From the NCBI RefSeq assembly GCF_000412335.2, contig NZ_KE161030.1:282014-346013 (forward strand): 64,000 nucleotides of DNA, read 5' to 3'. Made by a program: the position numbers and the translations under genes. The notes under the pieces were generated by a model that saw nothing but the letters and a program-made list of their open reading frames with translations, did no database searches and was not told the origin of the DNA. Positions 10,710 to 20,008 of the stretch are shown here, piece after piece. The stretch's first letter is position 1. Each line of letters opens with the position of its first letter. Source of the DNA: Cedecea davisae DSM 4568. GTDB lineage: Bacteria > Pseudomonadota > Gammaproteobacteria > Enterobacterales > Enterobacteriaceae.

Positions 10710-10884
10710 AACACTTTCCCTGCATCATTATGTTGGATAAAGCGATCGCAACAATCTTAACAAATATTCAAAACATCGCGCACAGGTGAATCGCGCCAGC
10801 AAGTTAAGGAATATCCTGAAATGCGTTTCGCCCCGGAGGCCATACGGTTAGAATGTGCGCCAAACAAAGAAAGGATAGTTTCGT

Positions 10885-12270
<1,386 letters not shown>

Positions 12271-12294
12271 GCCAAGCCCGTGTAGCATGCGGTC

Positions 12295-12322
12295 AAGGGC
12301 GTACTTCGGGTACGCCCTTTTT
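12295..12322. terminator. Terminator between convergent mpl and yhaH
   Basis: Perfect 10-bp stem AAGGGCGTAC / GTACGCCCTT around TTCGG, followed by TTT then G on the plus strand. It ends 2 bp before the yhaH stop. It also marks the synteny break with E. coli. Confidence 0.85.
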
Positions 12323-12324
12323 GT

Positions 12325-12714
12325 TTAAAGCGAGCCAGCCACTTTAAATGTGTCTGTTACCTTAGGATCCACACCGAAGCGGTTAACGCCTGGCGTCCCG
12401 TTCTGGCAGTTGAACGCCAGAATAATCAGCCAGCCAACGACAGGGATCAGCAGCAGCAGAAGCCACCATGCGGAACGATCGGTATCGTGCAGGCGGCGGA
12501 ACTGTACTGCCCAGAGCGGCAGGAAAACCAGGATGCTGTAAATTGTGGTGAGCGCTCCTTCATCTTTATAGATATGAAGTCCAAGCATTCTGTCCAGCAC
12601 GCTGAGTACGCCAGCCAGAATGAAGTTCACCAGATGGAACATCCAGTACTCTTTGCGGCGTGCACGGCCGCTAAAACCAAGATAATTTCTTAATGCTTTG
12701 AAATACCAATCCAT
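12325..12714 (-). CDS. yhaH: DUF805 inner-membrane protein YhaH
   Basis: Small inner-membrane protein of unknown function. The 129 residues carry the family's N-terminal NYLGFSGRARRKEYWMF motif (about residues 9-26), three hydrophobic segments (about 27-45, 55-75, 82-105) and the central RRLHDTDRSAWW signature. Slightly longer than E. coli YhaH at the C-terminus. It follows yqjG in the same direction after 104 bp, as in E. coli. Confidence 0.9.
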   Translation of the reverse strand: MDWYFKALRNYLGFSGRARRKEYWMFHLVNFILAGVLSVLDRMLGLHIYKDEGALTTIYSILVFLPLWAVQFRRLHDTDRSAWWLLLLLIPVVGWLIILAFNCQNGTPGVNRFGVDPKVTDTFKVAGSL

Positions 12715-12818
12715 TTACGGCCCGCCTTGATTATCCGAAAATCACCCGATAGATAAGCGATCGTTTCAAGAATAGTCGTGAAAATCTGGGCCGTAAATCA
12801 TTGTTGTGGTGAATATTC

Positions 12819-13811
12819 TTAACCCCGGCTAAACCGGACATCGCGCCCGTGCGGCTGGTCTAAATCCTGCGCAGGGCCGACGGAAATAACGCCGGTTGGG
12901 TTAATCGTTTTATGGCTGCGATAGTAGTGGTTGCGAATATGCGGGAAGCTCACCGTTTCGCTTATCCCCGGCAACTGATAGATGTCGCGCAGGAAGCCGT
13001 AAAGATTGGGGTAGTCGCTGATGCGGCGTTTGTCGCACTTGAAGTGGGTGACATACACCGGATCAAAGCGTACCAGCGTCGTCCACAGGCGAATATCCGC
13101 CTCGGTCAGCTGGTTACCGGTTAAATAGCGGTGCTGGCCGAGGATTTGCTCAAGGCGTTCCAGAGAGATGAAAAGCTTGTCGACGGCTTCGTCATAGGCT
13201 TCCTGCGAAGTGGCGAATCCTGCCTTATACACGCCGTTATTCACCGAGTCGTAGATCCAGCCGTTTAGCTCATCTATCTCACTTCTCAGCGCTTCGGGGT
13301 AGTAGTCTCCTGCTCGCGCACCAAGCGCATCAAACGCCGTGTTGAACATGCGGATGATTTCAGCCGACTCGTTGCTGACGATGGTTTGATTTTTCTTATC
13401 CCACAGCACCGGCACCGTAACGCGCCCGGTATAGTTCGGGTCTGCCTGAAGATAGAGCTGATAGAGAAAATCGTGCTGATAAAGAGTGTCGCCGGTTGCG
13501 TCCGGAAAGTCTGTGCCAAACGTCCAGCCATTTTGCAGCATCAGCGGGTGTATTACGGAAACAGAGATAAAGGGCTCGAGACCTTTCAGCTTGCGAACCA
13601 TCAGGGTGCGGTGCGCCCACGGGCACGCCAGGGAGACATACAGATGATAGCGATCTTTTTCGGCTGCAAAGCCTTTGCTACCGTCTGGACCGGCGGTGCC
13701 GTCTGCGGTCAGCCAGTTGCGGAAGGCGGATTCGGTGCGCTTGAAGCGGCCGCCGGTCGATTTGGTGTCGTACCAGACGTCATGCCAGACGCCGTCGATG
13801 AGTTGCCCCAT
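12819..13811 (-). CDS. yqjG: Glutathionyl-hydroquinone reductase YqjG
   Basis: Xi-class glutathione transferase that reductively removes glutathione from glutathionyl-hydroquinones. It has 330 residues. The catalytic CPWAHR motif has Cys63; the thioredoxin-like N-domain continues to about residue 160 and the helical C-domain carries GQHRYLTGNQLTEADIR. The C-terminus extends two residues past the GRDVRF end. The terminator after yqjF separates it from that upstream gene, so it probably has its own promoter. Confidence 0.96.
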   Translation of the reverse strand: MGQLIDGVWHDVWYDTKSTGGRFKRTESAFRNWLTADGTAGPDGSKGFAAEKDRYHLYVSLACPWAHRTLMVRKLKGLEPFISVSVIHPLMLQNGWTFGTDFPDATGDTLYQHDFLYQLYLQADPNYTGRVTVPVLWDKKNQTIVSNESAEIIRMFNTAFDALGARAGDYYPEALRSEIDELNGWIYDSVNNGVYKAGFATSQEAYDEAVDKLFISLERLEQILGQHRYLTGNQLTEADIRLWTTLVRFDPVYVTHFKCDKRRISDYPNLYGFLRDIYQLPGISETVSFPHIRNHYYRSHKTINPTGVISVGPAQDLDQPHGRDVRFSRG

Positions 13812-13835
13812 TTTTTTCTCCTCCTCAATAGCAAA

Positions 13836-13860
13836 AAAGCGAAGACAATGTCTTCGCTTT
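13836..13860 (-). terminator. Terminator of yqjF
   Basis: 11-bp stem AAAGCGAAGAC / GTCTTCGCTTT with a 3-nt loop. On the minus strand it is followed by a T run (six in a row, counting the end of the stem). It lies between yqjF and the start of yqjG. Confidence 0.85.
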
Positions 13861-13885
13861 CTCAGTGTTCATCAGTATAGAACGC

Positions 13886-14278
13886 TTACCACTTTTTATT
13901 CAGTACGCGGTCGAGGCTGATTGCGCCCGGGCCGAAGACGGCCAGCAGCAGGTAACCACCCGCGATGGTGAAGTTCTTCATAAACATGATGGAGTTCGCG
14001 CCTTCAGCAAAGTTGCTGTGGAACAGGAACGCCGTCAGCAGAGTAAACAGCGCGGTGATAAGCGCGGTGGTACGGGTCAGGAAACCGAACAGGATAGCCA
14101 GACCGCCGCCGAACTCCAGCAGGATAGTCAGCGGCAGCAGTGCGCCCGGCACGCCCATCGCTTCCATGTATTGCTGAGTGCCAGCATAACCGGTGATTTT
14201 GCCCCAGCCAGCGGTAATAAACAGGATTGGCATTAAAATACGAGCAACCAGGACGCCAACATCTTCTAATTTTTTCAT
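13886..14278 (-). CDS. yqjF: DoxX family inner-membrane protein YqjF
   Basis: Four-helix membrane protein of the DoxX/quinol oxidase subunit family; in E. coli yqjF responds to nitroaromatics through YhaJ, but its enzymatic role is not established. The 130 residues have hydrophobic segments at about 9-28, 50-67, 72-90 and 103-122. Conserved RILMPILFITAGWGKI sits near the N-terminus. A 216-bp gap and a terminator separate it from yqjK, so it is transcribed on its own. Confidence 0.93.
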   Translation of the reverse strand: MKKLEDVGVLVARILMPILFITAGWGKITGYAGTQQYMEAMGVPGALLPLTILLEFGGGLAILFGFLTRTTALITALFTLLTAFLFHSNFAEGANSIMFMKNFTIAGGYLLLAVFGPGAISLDRVLNKKW

Positions 14279-14462
14279 TTTACTCTCCAGCGGTTCTTTT
14301 TTCCGGCGTTCATTGCCAGGACTTAAAGGGGGCGCAAACTCCAGTGATTACCGGTGCTTGCCGTCGATGGAGAGGATAATAGACGGGGTGAAAAAGGATT
14401 GTTAGCAAGGAAAACTGTCTAAGTCCTTCAAATATCCTGAGTGAACTAAGCGGCAAAAGTAA

Positions 14463-14487
14463 AAACACCGCCATCGAGGCGGTGTTT
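14463..14487 (-). terminator. Terminator of yqjCDEK
   Basis: 10-bp stem AAACACCGCC / GGCGGTGTTT with a 5-nt loop and a TTTTT tract on the minus strand, just after the yqjK stop. Its stem is identical to that of the ppa terminator. Confidence 0.85.
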
Positions 14488-14494
14488 GTGGGGT

Positions 14495-14785
14495 CTAGCG
14501 TGGGTTTTGATTCAGCGCGTTGCGGATCATTCGCCAGGCGCTCCAGGCGCCAAAACCTCGCTTCGCCCAGCGCATCAGCAGGCTTGGGTGCCGTACCGAC
14601 CAGATAGCCAGCACGCTACTGGCTATCATGGCGTAGCTGCGCAGGCTTAGCAGAGTATTCCAGCCGCGATCGTAAGGGCCGGTCACCTGCAACCAATCCC
14701 GCCTTGTGGCGCTGAGGTCGAGACGCTGTTGCTGGATTTGGCTGAGCAGATGCGCCTTACGCTTAGTGCGTTCTGCATCGCTCAT
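14495..14785 (-). CDS. yqjK: YqjK-like protein
   Basis: 96 residues, similar in length to E. coli YqjK (function unknown). The N-terminal half is charged and helical (RKAHLLSQIQQQRLDLS); a weakly hydrophobic segment follows at about residues 46-64. It is the last gene of yqjC-yqjD-yqjE-yqjK and shares one base with the yqjE stop (TAATG), which implies coupled translation. Likely part of the same stationary-phase membrane function as YqjD/E. Confidence 0.9.
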   Translation of the reverse strand: MSDAERTKRKAHLLSQIQQQRLDLSATRRDWLQVTGPYDRGWNTLLSLRSYAMIASSVLAIWSVRHPSLLMRWAKRGFGAWSAWRMIRNALNQNPR

Positions 14786-15180
14786 TACTTATCCTCTTCC
14801 AGCAGGGTCCGGTCGTTTTCCAGCTCGCGCCGGGTATGGCGCAGCAAAGTCGACTGCCGGGATTTTCTCAGCGTCCAGATACCGCCGATCAGCGCCAGGG
14901 AGAGCAGCACCACGGTGGTCGCAATCATGGCGTTGAGGCGATACTGCGGATCAACGGCCCAGATAACCAGCACCATCAGGCTCATCAGGCCAAAAGCGGC
15001 AAACAGCATCGTCAGGCCGAGCATCAGCAGCAGCTGAACGAGATGCGCTTTTTCCTCTTCCAGCTCAACCACGGCAAGGCGCAGGCGTGTTTCAACCATT
15101 CCAACCAGAATGGTGACCAGACGCTGACCAATGCCGAGCACGCTCTTGCCCGGCCCCTGGCTTTGATGAGAATCAGCCAT
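14785..15180 (-). CDS. yqjE: Phage holin family protein YqjE
   Basis: 131-residue inner-membrane protein of the putative Actinobacterial holin-X family; function unknown. Two hydrophobic helices at about residues 46-70 and 78-99 follow a conserved ETRLRLAVVELEEEKAHL segment. The start at 15180 (MADSHQSQGPGK) fits the E. coli homologue and begins one base after the yqjD stop; an upstream extension would overlap yqjD. Confidence 0.93.
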   Translation of the reverse strand: MADSHQSQGPGKSVLGIGQRLVTILVGMVETRLRLAVVELEEEKAHLVQLLLMLGLTMLFAAFGLMSLMVLVIWAVDPQYRLNAMIATTVVLLSLALIGGIWTLRKSRQSTLLRHTRRELENDRTLLEEDK

Positions 15181-15181
15181 C

Positions 15182-15487
15182 TTAGCGGCGAGCCAGCAGC
15201 ACACCCAGTACGACGCCTACCGCCGCACCAATCCCAACGCCTGTCCACGGGTTCTCGCGAACATAATCGTCAGCTTTTGCCGCGGCTTCACGGGTTTGCT
15301 GGGCGATGGCTTCGCTGGTTTCGCCGAGACGAGAGCGGCTCTCTTTCAGCGCTTTTTCAGCTTTGGTGCGCAGCTTATCCAGTTCGGTTTTCGACTTGTC
15401 CGTGGAAGCACTCAGGACTTCTTCAAGCGTATCTGCCAGGGATTTCAACTCAGCGCGCAAATGTTCTGACGTAGTATCTTTTGACAT
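15182..15487 (-). CDS. yqjD: Membrane-anchored ribosome-binding protein YqjD
   Basis: ElaB/YqjD/YgaM family. The E. coli member binds 70S and 100S ribosomes through its N-terminus and anchors them to the inner membrane in stationary phase. It has 101 residues: a charged helical domain (about 1-75), then DDYVRENPWTGVGIGAAVG and a single C-terminal transmembrane helix ending in ARR. Immediate 1-bp gap to yqjE. A sigma-S link is expected from E. coli but I do not read it from this sequence. Confidence 0.95.
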   Translation of the reverse strand: MSKDTTSEHLRAELKSLADTLEEVLSASTDKSKTELDKLRTKAEKALKESRSRLGETSEAIAQQTREAAAKADDYVRENPWTGVGIGAAVGVVLGVLLARR

Positions 15488-15538
15488 AATTCTCTCCGAG
15501 TGTTTGAGGTGGATCCTTAAAGTCTGCGACTACCTGTC

Positions 15539-15907
15539 TCAGTAATCACGCTTCTCTAAAGCTTTCAATTCGTCTTCAGCTTCTGCCAGTTTTTTCTCGC
15601 GTTTAGCAATTTTTTCCGGGTCACCCTTCTGGCGGGCTTCATTGAGATCGGCTCTACGTTCTTCAATTTCTTCTTTTTGATGGGTGATTTTTTTCTGGTG
15701 TTCGGCGCGCAGGCTGCTGTCGCTGCAATTTGCGCGCACTTCGCTCAACGCTTTTTTCAGGCCATCAATACGATGCTGGTTATTGTGTTTTTCCGCATAG
15801 CCAATCTCGCGTTGAATATCCTGCTCTTTTTCACCGCAAAGCGAAGCGGCCTGAGCGGCAGAAGTCAGGGTGAGTAAAGCAAGAGCCAGTACGGTGCGGT
15901 ATTTCAT
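15539..15907 (-). CDS. yqjC: DUF1090 periplasmic protein YqjC
   Basis: Secreted helical protein of unknown function. It has 122 residues from the ATG at 15907: a signal peptide ending at AQAA (about residue 20), then a highly charged coiled coil with two cysteines (SLCGEKEQ and RANCSDS) that probably form a disulfide. The ATG chosen matches E. coli YqjC and puts the signal peptide at the very N-terminus; the upstream in-frame extension would bury it. First gene of the yqjCDEK operon. Confidence 0.93.
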   Translation of the reverse strand: MKYRTVLALALLTLTSAAQAASLCGEKEQDIQREIGYAEKHNNQHRIDGLKKALSEVRANCSDSSLRAEHQKKITHQKEEIEERRADLNEARQKGDPEKIAKREKKLAEAEDELKALEKRDY

Positions 15908-16083
15908 GATTTGACCTTCCATTGTAAGACGATGCACAAATTATCGGGTGATAATACCCTATGCGTCGTTCCAGAGTTTCGTTTAAAAGCGCTGATAATG
16001 AGCGGTAAAAACAGATAAAGCATAGTCATGAATCAACTAAAAACCCAGAGGGTAATAACAAATTCAGACTCAGAGAAGGGTAG

Positions 16084-16461
16084 TTAACCGAGATGATTGT
16101 GGTCAGGACGCAGGATGGAGAGCCATGCCAGCGCGTCGCTATCGCCGTCCTGCTGGGCCACAACATAGCCCTGCGGCAACGTACGGTTCAGCACTTCCTT
16201 TGCGGCTTCACTCTGTGCGCTGGAATCAAAAGTAACCAGCAGTGTGTTATTCAGCGGCGTAATACTTTTGAAGCGGATGCCGTTGGCGTCGAGATGATGC
16301 CAGACGTAAAAACCGTCAGGTATGCTCCCGCCCTGCCGCGAGGCACGTATCTCAAGAGTGGAATCTTTATTCTGCATGCCGGACCACATAACCAGCGCGA
16401 CCAGCGCCAGCGCACCCACAAGCAGCGCCGCCCGAAGGCGGCCTGTGAAAGCTAATTTCAT
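16084..16461 (-). CDS. mzrA: EnvZ/OmpR modulator MzrA
   Basis: Small bitopic inner-membrane protein; the E. coli homologue binds EnvZ and links CpxAR to EnvZ/OmpR signalling. The 125 residues include one TM helix (about 10-26) and a periplasmic domain with the conserved GFYVWHHLDANGIRFKSITP stretch near residues 48-67. It follows yqjA after 9 bp in the same operon. The N-terminus differs from E. coli but the periplasmic domain is well conserved. Confidence 0.92.
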   Translation of the reverse strand: MKLAFTGRLRAALLVGALALVALVMWSGMQNKDSTLEIRASRQGGSIPDGFYVWHHLDANGIRFKSITPLNNTLLVTFDSSAQSEAAKEVLNRTLPQGYVVAQQDGDSDALAWLSILRPDHNHLG

Positions 16462-16470
16462 CGAATCTCT

Positions 16471-17133
16471 CTAACTGCTTTGACCGCGTTTTTTACGCCA
16501 GAGCACAATTAATGAACCTACGAGGCCGATGACAAGGAGCACCACCGGGATAAGCATCAGGCACGACATTAATGCGTCTTCGTATTTCTGGAACACAGGG
16601 GTTTTGCCCAGCAAATAGCCCAGCGTGGTGAGAATCAATATCCACAACAGGCCGCTCATCCAGTTAAAGAACTGGAAGCGTGTGCTGCTAAGACCCGATA
16701 ACCCGGCAATAGTTGGCAGCAGGGTACGAACAAATGCGATAAAACGGCCCACCAGCAGCGCCGACAGGCCGTGCTTATGGAATAACTGGTGTGAACGCTG
16801 GTGGTAGTGCGCAGGCAGATGAGAAAGCCAGTTTTGTACCAGCCTCGTATTTCCCAGCCAGCGCCCCTGAATGTAGCCCAGCCAGCTGCCGAGGCTTGCC
16901 GCTATGGTGAGCAGAGCGATAGTTTCCGCAAAGCCCAGAGACCCTTTCGCTATCAGAACGCCAACCAGAACCAGCAGGCTGTCACCGGGCAAAAATGCCG
17001 CCGGAAGCAGGCCGTTTTCGAGAAATAAAATCATGAACAGCACAAAGTAGAGCATGCCAACCATCGAGGGGTTAGCGAGCGTTTCAAAATCCTGGCTCCA
17101 GAGAGCGGAGAGCAGTTGCGTCAGTAGTTCCAT
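16471..17133 (-). CDS. yqjA: DedA family membrane protein YqjA
   Basis: Proton-dependent DedA/VTT-domain membrane protein needed for alkaline tolerance and envelope homeostasis in E. coli, with likely lipid-carrier flippase activity. It has 220 residues, the E. coli length. Visible motifs: [15 protein letters not shown] near residue 37 and the [16 protein letters not shown] motif with essential arginines near residues 130-136. Operon with mzrA. Confidence 0.95.
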   Translation of the reverse strand: MELLTQLLSALWSQDFETLANPSMVGMLYFVLFMILFLENGLLPAAFLPGDSLLVLVGVLIAKGSLGFAETIALLTIAASLGSWLGYIQGRWLGNTRLVQNWLSHLPAHYHQRSHQLFHKHGLSALLVGRFIAFVRTLLPTIAGLSGLSSTRFQFFNWMSGLLWILILTTLGYLLGKTPVFQKYEDALMSCLMLIPVVLLVIGLVGSLIVLWRKKRGQSS

Positions 17134-17453
17134 TCAGTGTTCCTGGCACTTCGTTTAGGCCGCCGGTGTAAACGGATGAGCAGAATGCAGCATGGTTTTT
17201 ATAGTTAGTTGCTGGCTACAATCCACTGCCCCTACTGTGGTGTCGGAATAACATCGTGTGAAACGACAGCCAGAAGGACGGAAACCCGTACAGACGGTGA
17301 AATTGCATCTAATTGTAACAAAACTACGCGTTATACGTCACAGTATTTGCAGTTTGTTGAGGAATGATTTTGCTTACTGGCGGGGAGGCTGGCGAGGGTA
17401 TTTACAAACGCTGACACTATTTATGGTTTGCTTACCCTCGGGCGGAAAAATGA
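17134..17453. other. 320-bp intergenic region between yqjA and exuR
   Basis: Contains the yqjA promoter, with a minus-strand TATAAA about 65 bp upstream of the yqjA start. I looked for CpxR boxes (paired GTAAA) and found none convincing. An AT hairpin (AAAAAT-AGTC-ATTTTT on the minus strand) follows the exuR stop and may be a weak terminator. The open frame starting at 17258 runs into exuR antisense and has no coding support. Confidence 0.5.
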
Positions 17454-18230
17454 CTATTTTTGACCGTTTGCCGCTTTATCAAGATGAACTACCGGATTTT
17501 CAGCAAACAAATAGCGGTCTGCGTTGAACTCGAAATCATCGCTGGTGGCGTTAAACAGCACCTGGCGAGTATTTTCCAGATGCTGCCACATGGCCAGTTT
17601 AGCCGCAGAAGGGTCTTTGCGAATCAATGCCTTAAGGATTTGGTCATGATCGTCGCACCAGTTATCAACCGGGCGCATATCCATGTGTTCGTGTAATTTT
17701 TTCCAGTACGGGTTGTAAATGCGGTGGCTCCACATTTTTTCCACGATAGTGGCCAACGCGCCGTTTTGCGTAGCCAGCGCCACCTGCACATGGAACTGAA
17801 GATCCCATTCTGAATCACGGAAGGTTTGCTCTTTTCTCGCTTTTTCCTGAATCTCCATCAGCTTAACAATGTCCTGCTTGGTCACCTGAGTGGCGGCAAA
17901 CTCGGCAATATTGCTCTCAATCAGCTGGCGGGCCTGCAAAAGCTCGAAAGGACCATAATTGGCAAATTCAAAGCGCTCGTCCGGCACCGTCATATATTTT
18001 GCCTGGCTGGAAATGACGTGGATCCCGGAACCCTTGCGGACTTCAACGTAACCTTCAACCTCCAGCATGATTATCGCCTCGCGCACGACTGTACGGCTGA
18101 CGTTTTTCTCTTCCGCGATATAGCGCTCCGCAGGCAGTTTTTCTCCGACCTGGTAAACCCCGGACTCGATACGATGTTTAAGTTCAGCGGCCAGCTGCTG
18201 ATACAGGCGGCGGGGTTCTATGGCGTCCAT
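17454..18230 (-). CDS. exuR: Hexuronate regulon repressor ExuR
   Basis: GntR/FadR-subfamily repressor relieved by hexuronate catabolites. It controls exuT and uxaCA and overlaps with UxuR. It has 258 residues: winged-helix domain (about 8-75, [21 protein letters not shown] recognition region) and an FCD ligand-binding domain (about 95-235). The ATG at 18230 (MDAIEPRR) has GGAG eight bases upstream; a TTG four codons earlier is less likely. A palindromic site just upstream suggests autoregulation. Confidence 0.95.
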   Translation of the reverse strand: MDAIEPRRLYQQLAAELKHRIESGVYQVGEKLPAERYIAEEKNVSRTVVREAIIMLEVEGYVEVRKGSGIHVISSQAKYMTVPDERFEFANYGPFELLQARQLIESNIAEFAATQVTKQDIVKLMEIQEKARKEQTFRDSEWDLQFHVQVALATQNGALATIVEKMWSHRIYNPYWKKLHEHMDMRPVDNWCDDHDQILKALIRKDPSAAKLAMWQHLENTRQVLFNATSDDFEFNADRYLFAENPVVHLDKAANGQK

Positions 18231-18262
18231 AAGTTGCTCCAAAAAAGGGCTGCGGCGTGAGT

Positions 18263-18282
18263 AAATTTGTTATACCACTTTT
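18263..18282 (-). promoter_or_regulatory. Candidate ExuR/UxuR operator upstream of exuR
   Basis: On the minus strand AAGTGGTATAACAAATTT closely resembles the TTGGTATACCAA palindrome I recall for ExuR/UxuR in enterics. It starts about 33 bp upstream of the exuR ATG. The consensus is from memory. Confidence 0.5.
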
Positions 18283-18314
18283 TCAGATAACGCTCTAGCA
18301 AGCATCGGGATTAA

Positions 18315-18332
18315 AGCCGCCCGAAGGCGGCT
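18315..18332 (-). terminator. Putative terminator of exuT
   Basis: 7-bp GC stem AGCCGCC / GGCGGCT with CGAA loop, directly after the exuT stop. On the minus strand it is followed by TTAAT only, so termination may be partial, but exuR has its own upstream region. Confidence 0.55.
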
Positions 18333-18336
18333 AAGT

Positions 18337-19638
18337 TTAAGACTGCACGACGGCTTTTGCCGGAACGATTTCGGGCGTCAGCTCACTGGCGGGCTGATTT
18401 TTCAGTACCGTCCAGATAACGATAGCGCCCAGCAGGTCGAATACCGCCAGCGCGGCAAACAGCGGGCTAAAGCCCATGGTGTCAGCCAGCGCGCCGACGA
18501 CCAGGGCAAACAGCGTGCTGGCGGTCCAGGCTGCCATCCCCGTCAGGCCGTTTGCTGTCGCCACCTCGTTGCGCCCGAAAACGTCGGAAGAGAGCGTGAT
18601 CAATGCGCCGGATAGCGCCTGGTGAGCAAAGCCGCCCACGCACAGCAGGGCAATGGCGACGTAAGGGCTGGTAAACAGGCCGATGGTGCCGGGGCCAATC
18701 ATCAGCACCGCGCCCATGGTAACCACCAGCTTGCGGGAAACAATCAGGTTAACGCCAAACCAGCGCTGGAACAGCGGGGGCAGGTAACCGCCAAGAATGC
18801 AGCCGAAGTCGGCAAACAGCATCGGCATCCAGGCGAACATCGCGATTTCTTTCAGGTTAAAGCCGTAGGCCTTGAACATAAACAGCGGGATCCATGCGTT
18901 AAAGGTGCCCCAGGCCGGTTCCGCAAGAAAGCGCGGCAGGGCAATGCCCCAGAACTGGCGGTTACGCAGGATCTTCCAGGCCGACATTTTTTTGGTGTTA
19001 TCGGTCTGATGATGAGCTTCCTGGCCGCTGATAATGTATTCGCGCTCTTCGCTGCTGAGTTTCTTCTGGTCGCGGGGGTTTTTATAGAACCAGAGCCAAA
19101 CCATCGCCCAGATAAAACTCAGGACGCCCGTCACGATAAACGCCATCTGCCAGCTGTGCATGACGATTGCCCAGACCACCAGCGGCGGAGCTATCATCGC
19201 GCCGATTGAGGAGCCAACGTTGAAATAGCCCACCGCAATGGAACGCTCTTTTGCCGGGAACCATTCGCTGCTGGCCTTAAGCCCCGCCGGGATCATCGCC
19301 GCTTCGGCCGCACCAACCGCGCCGCGGGCAAGCGCCAGCCCGCCCCAGCTGCCCGCCAGCGCGGTGGCGGCACAGAAAACGGCCCATACAACGGCGAAGA
19401 CCGCGTAGCCTATTTTAGTACCCAACACGTCCAGCACATAGCCCGCAACCGGCTGCATCACGGTGTAGCAGGCGGAATAGGCGGCAATTATCCACGAATA
19501 TTGCTGGGTGGTGATATGCAGCTCGCTCATCAGCGTGGGTGCCGCAACGGCGACCGTATTGCGGGTCAGATAGCCCAGCACGGTGCCCAGGGTCACCAGC
19601 GCTATCATGTACCAGCGTAAACCTTTTATCTTTCGCAT
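18337..19638 (-). CDS. exuT: Hexuronate transporter ExuT
   Basis: MFS anion:cation symporter for galacturonate and glucuronate in the inner membrane. From the ATG at 19638 it has 433 residues, matching E. coli ExuT: 12 predicted helices, the DVLGTKIGYAVFAVVW loop 2-3 region and the GNRNVATANG-like motif in the C-half (DVFGRNEVATANGLTG). An ATG four codons upstream is possible but the E. coli homologue begins with MRKIKGLRW. Divergent from uxaCA, with shared control region. Confidence 0.95.
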   Translation of the reverse strand: MRKIKGLRWYMIALVTLGTVLGYLTRNTVAVAAPTLMSELHITTQQYSWIIAAYSACYTVMQPVAGYVLDVLGTKIGYAVFAVVWAVFCAATALAGSWGGLALARGAVGAAEAAMIPAGLKASSEWFPAKERSIAVGYFNVGSSIGAMIAPPLVVWAIVMHSWQMAFIVTGVLSFIWAMVWLWFYKNPRDQKKLSSEEREYIISGQEAHHQTDNTKKMSAWKILRNRQFWGIALPRFLAEPAWGTFNAWIPLFMFKAYGFNLKEIAMFAWMPMLFADFGCILGGYLPPLFQRWFGVNLIVSRKLVVTMGAVLMIGPGTIGLFTSPYVAIALLCVGGFAHQALSGALITLSSDVFGRNEVATANGLTGMAAWTASTLFALVVGALADTMGFSPLFAALAVFDLLGAIVIWTVLKNQPASELTPEIVPAKAVVQS

Positions 19639-20008
19639 TTCTAACCCCATCCCGTCTTCATTTGAACGTTTTCAGGTAAACCGGCATCCATCGTTATTTT
19701 TGTCACCCAGGCCTGCGGCTGGCTTTCCATAGCAAGAAGGACATCGACGGCTGAAAGATAACTTGTCATACATCTTTATAAGTTGAGTGATATCACAAAA
19801 GCTTTTTCCGGAAGAACGGCGTGATAAAGCGCCTTTGCGGCCAGATCTGATGCGGGTTGTAGCGGGGTTTGGGGCCGTTTGTGGCGAATTAATCTGCTAT
19901 TTTTGTGAGCTTATACGCAAAAATCAGGTCGTTGCTGAAAAATTGGTGTGATAACTTTGTTCCATCATGCACAAGCATAGAATAGTTATTTGCAGAGGAC
20001 GCCCGACC
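19639..20008. promoter_or_regulatory. 370-bp divergent control region of exuT and uxaCA
   Basis: Holds no gene. Candidate sites: (1) a CRP-like site at 19782-19797, GTTGA-N6-TCACA, one perfect half; (2) a minus-side ExuR-like element around 19770-19788 (ACTTGTCATACATC); (3) an ExuR-like element at 19940-19957, AAATTGGTGTGATAACTT, with one strong half-site. This fits catabolite-activated, hexuronate-inducible divergent transcription known for E. coli exuT/uxaCA. Each single site is a weak call. Confidence 0.5.

Noticed and set aside
17134-17453. CpxR box controlling yqjA-mzrA
   Set aside because: E. coli yqjA is linked to CpxR, but no paired GTAAA motif with the right spacing could be found here.
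17258-17527. 89-codon frame in the yqjA-exuR gap
   Set aside because: Ends inside exuR on the opposite strand and has no homology I recognise.
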